In this document: piece after piece, positions 1 to 6,018 of the stretch
How positions within the stretch are numbered: position 1 is the stretch's first letter
Layout of the letters: every line of letters starts with the position of its first letter
Source of the DNA: Bacteroidetes bacterium ADurb.Bin037
GTDB lineage: Bacteria > Bacteroidota > Bacteroidia > Bacteroidales > UBA932
Direction of reading: 5' to 3'
Length of the DNA: 32,105 nt
Assembly (NCBI GenBank): GCA_002071175.1
Contig: MWER01000009.1
Coordinates: forward strand, 1 to 32,105
Translations under genes and position numbers: made by a program
Notes under the pieces: generated by a model
Databases searched by the model: none
Told to the model about the DNA's origin: nothing
What the model saw: only the letters and a program-made list of their open reading frames with translations

Positions 1-1
1 C

Positions 2-1387
2 GGAACGAAAACTACATTATCGGGATTGGAAACCCACTGGGTGAAAGATGTGGATAAGATCGGGGTCTTTTCGCCCCAGGCAGCGGGCCAAAAGAACAAC
101 GTACTTTATACCGCACAAAGCAATGGAAAAACTTCGGACTTTACAGGTTCTTTAGTCTGGGGAGCAGGAGCGCATGATTTTTATGCCTATTACCCTTATA
201 ATTCTACATATAACGGGGATCACGAAGCCGTACCCTTTTCCCTGCCTTCGGAACAGACACAGTCTGCAGCAAATAATACGGATCATATTGGAGCATTGGA
301 TTATATGGTAGCGCGTCACGAAGGAGTTACTCCTCCCGGACCGGTAAGCTTCAACTTTAAACATCTTTTTGCCATGATTGAATTCAAGATCACCGGTACC
401 GGGACTCTGAAAAAGATCAGACTTACTGGAACCGATCCGCTGGCACACGACAATGGCATTATTAGATTTTCATCGGGGGGAGGACAAGATATATCGGGTT
501 TCAGCTCTTCCAATTATGTAACTGTTACGCTAACCACTCCTGCTGCACTTTCCGGTTCACCTATCAGCGTATTCATGATGGTGATGCCTGGAAATCACAG
601 TAAAAACTTGCAGATTGCCTTGAATTTTACCGATAATACCTGGAAAGAAATCTCTAAAGCACCACCAACAGATGGATGGTTTTATGAAGGCAAGAAATAT
701 GTGGTAACACTGGACACAGAAAGTGCAGGATGGGCACACGAGTTTAAGGATTTACGTGATGATCAGATATACCCATATGTCACAATTGGCACCCAGACCT
801 GGATGGCAAAAAACCTGGCGTATCTGCCGGAAGTATATCCTTTTGACGATAATGGTGGATATTATGTTTACGGTTATAATGGCACAGATGTGGCAACAGC
901 TAAAACCACAGCCAATTATCAAACCTATGGGGTGTTGTATAACTGGGATGAAGCTATGGCTGGGGCTGCAAGCAGCGATAATAATCCCAGCGGCGTACAA
1001 GGCATTTGTCCGGACGGGTGGCATTTACCCAGTGATGCAGAGTGGAAACAATTGGAAATGCAACTGGGGATGTCACCAGAAGACGCAAACAAAGAAGGAG
1101 GTCGGGGTACAGACGAAGGTGGTCAACTGAAAGAAAACGGAACAACCCACTGGACGACCCCCAACACCGGAGCCACCAACTCAAGCGGGTTTACAGCCCT
1201 TCCGGGGGGGTTGTTGCAATATGGAAATAATTTCATCCTTATAGAAGACGGAGGCTACTGGTGGACTTCCACGAAAAAAACCGACAGTGATATTTATGTC
1301 AGGAGTATGGGGTATAATAAAAGCATCGTCTACAGAAGTGGCCAAGATCCGGATTTCGGTTTTTCCGTCCGTTGTGTCCGGGATTAA
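2..1387 (+). CDS. Fimbrillin-like surface protein with C-terminal FISUMP domain (5' partial)
   Basis: The reading frame is open from the left edge (residues GTKTTLSG precede the TTG at 26), so the start and any lipoprotein signal lie outside the window. The N-terminal part has the fimbrillin/Mfa-like pattern: a W..D.IGVF segment near the start and FNFKHLFAMIEFKI around 9-10 residues after a PGPVSF stretch. The last ~210 residues match the Fibrobacter succinogenes major paralogous (FISUMP) domain: GTQTWMAKNLAYL, YGVLYNWDEAM, GICPDGWHLPSDAEW, a WWTSTK segment and the terminal FSVRCVRD. Such proteins are normally exported lipoproteins of the cell surface or fimbriae in Bacteroidales; ligand and assembly role are unknown. 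It ends just before a strong terminator and is convergent with a 7-TM AraC regulator. Family assignment is firm, function is not. Confidence 0.85.
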   Translation, partial: GTKTTLSGLETHWVKDVDKIGVFSPQAAGQKNNVLYTAQSNGKTSDFTGSLVWGAGAHDFYAYYPYNSTYNGDHEAVPFSLPSEQTQSAANNTDHIGALDYMVARHEGVTPPGPVSFNFKHLFAMIEFKITGTGTLKKIRLTGTDPLAHDNGIIRFSSGGGQDISGFSSSNYVTVTLTTPAALSGSPISVFMMVMPGNHSKNLQIALNFTDNTWKEISKAPPTDGWFYEGKKYVVTLDTESAGWAHEFKDLRDDQIYPYVTIGTQTWMAKNLAYLPEVYPFDDNGGYYVYGYNGTDVATAKTTANYQTYGVLYNWDEAMAGAASSDNNPSGVQGICPDGWHLPSDAEWKQLEMQLGMSPEDANKEGGRGTDEGGQLKENGTTHWTTPNTGATNSSGFTALPGGLLQYGNNFILIEDGGYWWTSTKKTDSDIYVRSMGYNKSIVYRSGQDPDFGFSVRCVRD

Positions 1388-1412
1388 GTGCACACAAAGA
1401 CTGTTACACCAT

Positions 1413-1446
1413 AAAAGGCTGGAGGAATGTTACCCCCAGCCTTTTT
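1413..1446 (+). terminator. Intrinsic terminator of the fimbrillin/FISUMP gene
   Basis: A 10-bp stem AAAAGGCTGG / CCAGCCTTTT is followed directly by T residues, 25 nt after the stop codon. The stem is also A-rich on its 5' side, so it could act on transcripts from either strand. Confidence 0.8.
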
Positions 1447-1486
1447 AGTTTACATTACATTACTTGATTTCACTTTTTTTATGGGA

Positions 1487-1532
1487 CACTGTCCAAAACC
1501 CAACGGTCATTTATACTAAATTTTGGATAGTG
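1487..1532. repeat. Imperfect inverted repeat between convergent genes
   Basis: CACTGTCCAAAA (1487-1498) and TTTTGGATAGTG (1521-1532) are inverted copies with one mismatch around a 22-nt loop. The right arm abuts the stop codon of the AraC-type gene at 1533. No T-run follows on either strand, so it is a poor intrinsic terminator. It may be an mRNA 3' stem-loop or a worn insertion-sequence end; I cannot decide which. Confidence 0.5.
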
Positions 1533-2687
1533 CTACACCTTTACCGAAGACCTCCAGACGGCCGGGCTCTGCCCGGTCTCTTTTTTAAATACCCTGAAAA
1601 ATGAGGACTCGTTACTGAACCCGGCTATTTCGCCTATACACTTAATGGAAAGATGCCTTGAAGCCGGATCTGTTAAAAGTTTCTTTGCATATGTAATCCG
1701 GTACGAGTTGATAAATTGTGAAAATGAAACCCCAAAATCCTGGTTTACAACCTGAGATATGTATGTTCTGTTAGATCCCAACAAAGAAGCCACATCTGTA
1801 ATATGCAGATCTTCTCTTGTATAGATCATATCCCGGTTCATCAGACAAACCAGCCTGTCTTTCAGATTTTGGTCGTCACCAGTCTGACCCACGGAGATCT
1901 TATCCGTTTCCCGGATATCATTTTCAAAATCCCCGGCAGTAAAACGTTGATGATAGCCCACATATCCCACCATATACAATAAAATGGTAAAAATTATGGA
2001 TGGGATGAGCAATATCCACAACGAAGTTCCGAAGACAGCCCTGCCTATCAGCGAAAAGACCGCAGACATGACCGACGTTAACACCATCACATAGAGCATG
2101 TTCCTGGCCCACCAAAGAGAACGGTCTTCCGTAAAGGAATAAAAATTTTCCAGTTCGTTCTGATACCGTTCAATATTCTTCTTGCTAATGAGAACTATAG
2201 GGATAATCTGTAAAACGTACACCAGCCGGCTAAGCCGGAAAACAACTGCCTGTACACTGGCCGTCCCCGACAACTGGCTTATCTTCCTCCCTTCTATGAC
2301 AAATTGTTTATAGGCGCTTTGTTCCGAAGGCGACATCAAAAAAAACACTATAAATATTATGATAAAAAGAATACATGAAGGCAATACGACCGACAATTGA
2401 CGGACAGGTGTCATTCTTGTCCCTGTAAGTTCTGCGATATACAAAAAGAATAAGGGATATACCAATAATGAACACAAGGAATACAGGCTTTCAACAATAT
2501 GGAATAATGCCGTTCCCCTGTTGAAATAATAGGCATGGGAGAAAAAAACGAGGAAAGAAGCGAACATAAAAACAGCCAGCAATTTCCTGGCCCTGGTAAT
2601 TTTCTTTTTGTCTACTATTATGGTTATGAACCAAAACAGACAAACGAACATGGGGAATGTGGATAATACCGCCTGCAGCATAAACAT
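1533..2687 (-). CDS. AraC-family transcriptional regulator with seven-helix membrane domain
   Basis: The N-terminal ~250 residues are hydrophobic, with about seven predicted membrane helices (roughly 8-25, 36-55, 66-88, 100-120, 152-167, 195-215, 222-245). They are followed by a cytoplasmic C-terminal AraC/XylS double helix-turn-helix domain (about 285-384), seen in HITDVASLLGSNRTYISQVVN and the second helix pair IGEIAGFSNESSFFRVFKKETGQSP. The protein probably senses a membrane or periplasmic signal and binds DNA from the inner membrane. The ATG overlaps the rimM stop by one base (TAATG), so translation is probably coupled to rpsP-rimM. Its convergent neighbour is a fimbrillin/FISUMP gene, a plausible but unproven target. 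Confidence 0.88.
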   Translation of the reverse strand: MFMLQAVLSTFPMFVCLFWFITIIVDKKKITRARKLLAVFMFASFLVFFSHAYYFNRGTALFHIVESLYSLCSLLVYPLFFLYIAELTGTRMTPVRQLSVVLPSCILFIIIFIVFFLMSPSEQSAYKQFVIEGRKISQLSGTASVQAVVFRLSRLVYVLQIIPIVLISKKNIERYQNELENFYSFTEDRSLWWARNMLYVMVLTSVMSAVFSLIGRAVFGTSLWILLIPSIIFTILLYMVGYVGYHQRFTAGDFENDIRETDKISVGQTGDDQNLKDRLVCLMNRDMIYTREDLHITDVASLLGSNRTYISQVVNQDFGVSFSQFINSYRITYAKKLLTDPASRHLSIKCIGEIAGFSNESSFFRVFKKETGQSPAVWRSSVKV

Positions 2688-3211
2688 TATAATCCTTCCG
2701 GCAGGAACAGATCCAAAGACCTGCGCCTGTTGTTAATATTGTTTATGAAATCTTCGTGGAAAGGCAACAAGGTCCGCTGCCCATCGCCGAACTCCAACTC
2801 CAGACACGGATTCCCCGGATAATCAAAAAATCCGGAAACGGTCCCTTCGCGCTTTTTACCTCCTTTGGTTTTTGCGGTGAAGGTATATCCGACCAGCAGG
2901 ATTCCGCCGTCCTGAGATCCTTTGGCCCCTGCTTTATACAGGATGGTTTTACCTACCCATTCTGCCGCCAGGCTTTCGGACAGATAATTTTCCAGGCACA
3001 CCATAGCCTGATCATTTCCGCGTAAGGTGACAAACGTAAAATAAAAAGGAACCGGTATCCCATCCACCTGAATGAATACCGGTTCTTTTGTGTTTAGTTG
3101 GTTAATAATATTTTGGGGAACGTCAGGACGGAACTTCAAAATAAGCTCCCCTCCCTTTCCGAAGGTTTTCCTCACCGTTGCCAGTGGCAGAAACCGTTCT
3201 TTTTCTCCCAT
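2687..3211 (-). CDS. rimM: Ribosome maturation factor RimM
   Basis: This 174-residue protein fits the RimM family, which helps 30S subunit maturation (16S rRNA head processing) by binding S19. The N-terminal RimM barrel begins LATVRKTFGKGGELILKF. The C-terminal PRC-barrel-like half runs from about residue 95 and ends in the typical segment LLPFHEDFI followed by LFLPEGL. It starts four bases after the rpsP stop, matching the widespread rpsP-rimM order, but trmD and rplS are missing here and an AraC-type regulator follows. The sequence is divergent in the first 90 residues, so recognition rests mainly on the C-terminus and position. Confidence 0.85.
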   Translation of the reverse strand: MGEKERFLPLATVRKTFGKGGELILKFRPDVPQNIINQLNTKEPVFIQVDGIPVPFYFTFVTLRGNDQAMVCLENYLSESLAAEWVGKTILYKAGAKGSQDGGILLVGYTFTAKTKGGKKREGTVSGFFDYPGNPCLELEFGDGQRTLLPFHEDFINNINNRRRSLDLFLPEGL

Positions 3212-3215
3212 GTCA

Positions 3216-3806
3216 TTATTCCGTTGCCGCTTGGTCTTTTTCTTCTTCCACTTCTACTTCGGGAACTGCCGTTCCTTCAATTTCTGCAATGGTTTCTTCT
3301 GCTTCGGCAGCTGCGGCTGCAGCTGCGGCTGCCAGACGGGCGGCCACTTCTTCACGTTTTGCCAATAATGCGGCAGCACGCTCTTTATTAACCTTGGCTT
3401 CCGCTTCCAAGCGCTTCTTCACTTCCGCGCGTGTCTCCTGCTCCAGTTTACTTTTCTTGGCAACAATCTTGGCTTCCTTTTCCTGTATCCAGGCTTCCCA
3501 TTTTGCATCTGCCTGTTCCTGTGTCAAAGCTCCTTTGGCCACACCTTTGTACAAATGTTTTTTCAAAAGCACTCCTTTATAGGAAAGGAGCCTGCGGGCC
3601 GTCAATGTGGGTTGTGCACCGTTATTGAGCCAATAAAGGGCTTTTTCCGTATCTAACTGGATCTTTGCGGGATTGGGGTTGGGATCATAAGTTCCCAATG
3701 TTTCAATTATACGTCCGTCACGGGGAGCACGGGAGTCGGCAACTACAATGTGATAATAAGCGTAGTTCTTTTTGCCACGGCGAGAGAGGCGAATTTTTAC
3801 TGCCAT
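3216..3806 (-). CDS. rpsP: 30S ribosomal protein S16 with long C-terminal extension
   Basis: The first ~80 residues are canonical S16, a 30S assembly protein: MAVKIRLSRRGKKNYAYYHI, then DSRAPRDGRIIETLGTYDP and ALYWLNNGAQPT. The protein is 196 residues long, more than twice the ~80-90 of proteobacterial S16. The extra ~110 residues are a Lys/Glu-rich, probably coiled-coil stretch, then a nine-alanine run and an acidic tail ending KDQAATE. Long Ala/Glu tails are known in Bacteroidetes S16. It is the first gene of the rpsP-rimM-AraC run and has a good promoter at 3868-3897. Confidence 0.97.
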   Translation of the reverse strand: MAVKIRLSRRGKKNYAYYHIVVADSRAPRDGRIIETLGTYDPNPNPAKIQLDTEKALYWLNNGAQPTLTARRLLSYKGVLLKKHLYKGVAKGALTQEQADAKWEAWIQEKEAKIVAKKSKLEQETRAEVKKRLEAEAKVNKERAAALLAKREEVAARLAAAAAAAAAEAEETIAEIEGTAVPEVEVEEEKDQAATE

Positions 3807-3867
3807 AAATCTGATTTTAAAGTTAATTAATTACGTTAACTTCCTTATCTTCTCGAGAAAAGGTCCG

Positions 3868-3897
3868 CAAAGATATATGTTTTTACGGTTCCGGCAA
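3868..3897 (-). promoter_or_regulatory. Bacteroidetes-type promoter for rpsP-rimM-araC
   Basis: On the minus strand, TTG (3897-3895), 19 nt, then TATCTTTG (3875-3868) matches the Bacteroidetes -33/-7 consensus TTG-N19-TAnnTTTG. It lies 62 nt upstream of the rpsP ATG. Confidence 0.75.
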
Positions 3898-3905
3898 AAT
3901 TTTTA

Positions 3906-4319
3906 TTAACGGCGGTAATTCCTGTTGCTGCGGAAACGGCCGGCGGAATATTGTCCTTCGTTACCTCTGTAAGGCAATGTTTCGTAAATCCGGCGCTGTT
4001 CAGGGGTTAACAGTTGTTTTACCTGGTCGCGATGTGAATCCCGGGCAGTAATCATTTTAGAACGTACATCAGCCTTAACCTCCTGATCCCTGGTGGAACG
4101 ACGCTCACTTCTGAGCTGGTCCATTTGCGTTCTGTGAGCAGTTTCCAGGGCAGTGATCTGCTGGATCTGTTCCTGCGTAAGATCCGGAACAAGGTGCATA
4201 CACGTCTTATTGTCACTGCGGGCTACATATCTGTTACCCCTTCCTCTGCCTCCCTGGGCAAATACTGTCAATGATGTTAACATAATCAAAGCAGTAATCA
4301 AAAAAGTCTTTGTCTTCAT
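3906..4319 (-). CDS. Exported LTxxQ-motif (Spy/CpxP-like) periplasmic protein
   Basis: The start is placed at the ATG at 4319, not at the in-frame ATG at 4358, because it directly precedes a signal peptide (MKTKTFLITALIMLTS, then a likely cut after VFAQ) and because a candidate ECF promoter sits at 4354-4381. The mature part is short, helical and rich in Arg and Gln. It carries two LTxxQ motifs, LTQEQ near residue 47 and LTPEQ near residue 105, the hallmark of the Spy/CpxP envelope-stress family. An Arg/Asn/Gly-rich tail follows. It is downstream of the ECF sigma gene on the same strand and probably belongs to its regulon. Chaperone or metal-sensing roles are inferred from the family only. 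Confidence 0.8.
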   Translation of the reverse strand: MKTKTFLITALIMLTSLTVFAQGGRGRGNRYVARSDNKTCMHLVPDLTQEQIQQITALETAHRTQMDQLRSERRSTRDQEVKADVRSKMITARDSHRDQVKQLLTPEQRRIYETLPYRGNEGQYSAGRFRSNRNYRR

Positions 4320-4353
4320 TGTTTCGAATTTTTTAAAGTTAATTTGCCTATAG

Positions 4354-4381
4354 GACACGAACCCACCCTAAAAACTTGCGC
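4354..4381 (-). promoter_or_regulatory. Candidate ECF-sigma promoter of the LTxxQ gene
   Basis: On the minus strand GCGCAAGTTTTT (4381-4370) is followed after 11 nt by GTGTC (4358-4354), 34 nt before the ATG at 4319. The same two blocks, spaced by 10 nt, lie upstream of the anti-sigma gene at 5021-5047. The CAAG to GTGTC distance (15-16 nt) fits ECF promoter geometry. Confidence 0.55.
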
Positions 4382-4406
4382 AGGATAAGATTTTTTTCAG
4401 CAGGAT

Positions 4407-5036
4407 TTACGGTAACAATCTAAAAAGCTTTTTTTGCAAATTCTTTTTTGCCCTGAATATCAGAGACTCTACCGAGGAAACGGAGAGCTTCATCACTTCG
4501 CCGATCTGTTTGTAAGAAAGATCTTCGTATTTGCTCAAGACGAAAGCTGTTTTTTGTCTTTCGGGAAGGGAGTCCAGTGCCTGTTCCAGGATTTTCTTTC
4601 TTTCCTTTTCCTGTAATGTTTCCAACGGACTTTCCCCCGACACGGGCACAGAAGATACAACGACAGCATCCCGGATCAATAAAGAATTTTTATGCCTGCG
4701 GTTATCTCTTAGATAGTTAAGTGATTTGTTCAATGCTATGCGGTAAAGCCAGGTAGATATCTTGGCATCGGAACGGAATCTGTCAATTGAGCGAAACACT
4801 TCTATAAACACTTCCTGCGTCACATCATCGGCATCCTGACGGTCGTGTAATATTCCCATACAAGTCCTGAATACCAATTGACCGTATGCTTCAATCAGTT
4901 CCCTGAATGCAGCCTCTTCACCTTTCTTTAACCTATCTATTATATTTGTGTCCAAAGTTTGTAAAAAACAATATATTTGACACGACAATCGGAAAATACT
5001 TGTGCCATCGCATTGAAACAGCGCAAGTTTTTTCAT
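4407..5036 (-). CDS. ECF-type RNA polymerase sigma factor
   Basis: Region 2 is clear (AAFRELIEAYGQLVFRTC, DADDVTQEVFIEVFRSIDRF, ISTWLYRIALNKSLNYLR). Region 4 is also clear (LEQALDSLPERQKTAFVLSKYEDLSYKQIGEVM, then SVESLIFRAKKNLQKKL). Together these make a group-4 sigma factor. The ATG at 5036 gives 209 residues, but residues 1-27 have no family match. A -7 box TATGTTTG at 5054-5047 would start transcription only a few bases before that ATG. A TTG codon at 4955, just before DTNIIDRLKKGEE, is a likely alternative start. The divergent plus-strand gene encodes its probable zinc anti-sigma factor. The targets include, by promoter similarity, the anti-sigma and LTxxQ genes. Confidence 0.93.
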   Translation of the reverse strand: MKKLALFQCDGTSIFRLSCQIYCFLQTLDTNIIDRLKKGEEAAFRELIEAYGQLVFRTCMGILHDRQDADDVTQEVFIEVFRSIDRFRSDAKISTWLYRIALNKSLNYLRDNRRHKNSLLIRDAVVVSSVPVSGESPLETLQEKERKKILEQALDSLPERQKTAFVLSKYEDLSYKQIGEVMKLSVSSVESLIFRAKKNLQKKLFRLLP

Positions 5037-5047
5037 TGTGATGTGTC
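5021..5047 (+). promoter_or_regulatory. Candidate ECF-sigma promoter of the anti-sigma/sensor operon
   Basis: GCGCAAGTTTTT (5021-5032), 10 nt, then GTGTC (5043-5047), 21 nt before the anti-sigma ATG at 5069. It copies the element upstream of the LTxxQ gene (4354-4381) and suggests negative feedback: the sigma factor would drive its own inhibitor. Confidence 0.55.
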
Positions 5048-5054
5048 AAACATA
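5047..5054 (-). promoter_or_regulatory. -7 box TATGTTTG, probable housekeeping promoter of the sigma gene
   Basis: The octamer matches TAnnTTTG on the minus strand; a TTTG lies 22 nt upstream, a little far for a -33 box. Transcription would begin near 5040, overlapping the opposite-strand ECF-type promoter at 5021-5047. Confidence 0.45.
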
Positions 5055-5068
5055 CAAAATAACGGAAA

Positions 5069-5491
5069 ATGAACTGCAAATCAACGGAGAAGAAACTCAT
5101 CTTTTTTTTGGAAAACAACCTTCCAGATCACCGAGAAGCAGAAGCCATTGCTTCTCATTTGGATTTATGTCCGGAATGCAGAAAAAAAATGGAGTACTTG
5201 CGGGAAACCCTATCTCTGCTGGATAAAGAAAAAACCGTTCAGGTAGATCCGTTTCTCTTTACACGTATTCAGGGACGTCTGGAATACATAGGAAAGGAAA
5301 AAAGCAGGATACTAAAACCTTTGTTTATTGCAGCAGCACTGATCGTTGGCTTATTTTCGGGAATACTGCTCGGACAATTGACCGTCAGGCCTTCCAAACC
5401 GTTCTCCGGGCAAGAGTATGAAATTGCTTACCTGTTCCATGACAATCAAATTGAAAACATGGAAAACCTGCTTCTGGAAGAAGATTTTTAA
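5069..5491 (+). CDS. Zinc-finger anti-sigma factor, single-pass membrane protein
   Basis: The N-terminal cytosolic domain carries the zinc-binding anti-sigma pattern HxxxCxxC (H30, C34, C37, in ASHLDLCPECRK). One membrane helix follows at about 82-104, then a short periplasmic tail of about 36 residues. This 140-residue layout is typical of ZAS/zf-HC2 anti-sigma factors, which hold an ECF sigma at the membrane until a signal arrives. It is divergent from the sigma gene and 11 nt upstream of the membrane-anchored sensor-like gene, so the two are likely an operon. The pairing with the adjacent sigma factor is an inference from position. Confidence 0.85.
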   Translation: MNCKSTEKKLIFFLENNLPDHREAEAIASHLDLCPECRKKMEYLRETLSLLDKEKTVQVDPFLFTRIQGRLEYIGKEKSRILKPLFIAAALIVGLFSGILLGQLTVRPSKPFSGQEYEIAYLFHDNQIENMENLLLEEDF

Positions 5492-5502
5492 AAGATGGGA
5501 TT

Positions 5503-6015
5503 ATGCGTAAACTTTCAAAAACGTTTTTGGTCATCCTGGTGGTTTTTCTGATAGGGACCAATATTGCCACTATTGTTACATACTACTCATGCTTAAAACA
5601 AGATTTGCGGGAAACGGAGCAAGCAACAGACATACCTCCCCGTCAGTTTGACAATTTCATTATCGCTGAATTGAATTTGGATGATATGCAACAAACGCAA
5701 TTCAGACAATTTCGCCGGTCATACAACCGGTCCGCCAATAAAACAATGGCATCTATGAACGGGATCCGGAACCGTATGGCAAGGGAGTTGAAAGCAGCAG
5801 ATCCTGATCGGGAAAAACTGGAGGAATTGGCCGAAATTCTGGGACAAAAGCATAAAGAACTTAAGATGCTGACTTTCGATTACTATTTTAATATGCAAAG
5901 CGTACTCTCCCCTGAACAACAGGATAGACTTTCCATCCTTTTCCAGTCTATGCTGTCCGTACCCGGTCAGGGACAGGGCCACAGAAATGAGAGAAGGAAT
6001 TTAGATATTCCGTAG
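5503..6015 (+). CDS. Membrane-anchored LTxxQ-type (CnrX/Spy-like) periplasmic sensor
   Basis: An N-terminal helix (about 7-28) with no cleavage signal anchors a helical periplasmic domain of about 140 residues. This has LNLDDMQQTQF near the start and LSPEQQDRL near residue 142, the paired repeats of the Spy/CpxP/CnrX superfamily (periplasmic heavy-metal sensor fold). It shares the transcript with the anti-sigma gene (11-nt gap). In CnrYXH-type systems the X protein controls an anti-sigma factor, so the same role is likely here. The metal or stress ligand cannot be read; there is no His/Met-rich cluster. The stop is three bases from the convergent mgtE stop, with no terminator between. Confidence 0.75.
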   Translation: MRKLSKTFLVILVVFLIGTNIATIVTYYSCLKQDLRETEQATDIPPRQFDNFIIAELNLDDMQQTQFRQFRRSYNRSANKTMASMNGIRNRMARELKAADPDREKLEELAEILGQKHKELKMLTFDYYFNMQSVLSPEQQDRLSILFQSMLSVPGQGQGHRNERRNLDIP

Positions 6016-6018
6016 AAG

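Larger units (their letters stand above)
4972..5054. repeat. Inverted TATNTTTGACAC pair flanking the sigma start
   Basis: TATATTTGACAC at 4972-4983 (plus) and TATGTTTGACAC read on minus from 5054 to 5043 match at 11 of 12 positions, 59 nt apart. Each includes a TAnnTTTG -7 box pointing toward the other. The right copy also contains the GTGTC block of the candidate ECF promoter. Confidence 0.45.

Noticed and set aside
3310..3345. GCTGCGGCT-type repeats in rpsP
   Set aside because: They encode the alanine run of the S16 tail, a protein low-complexity feature rather than a DNA repeat element.
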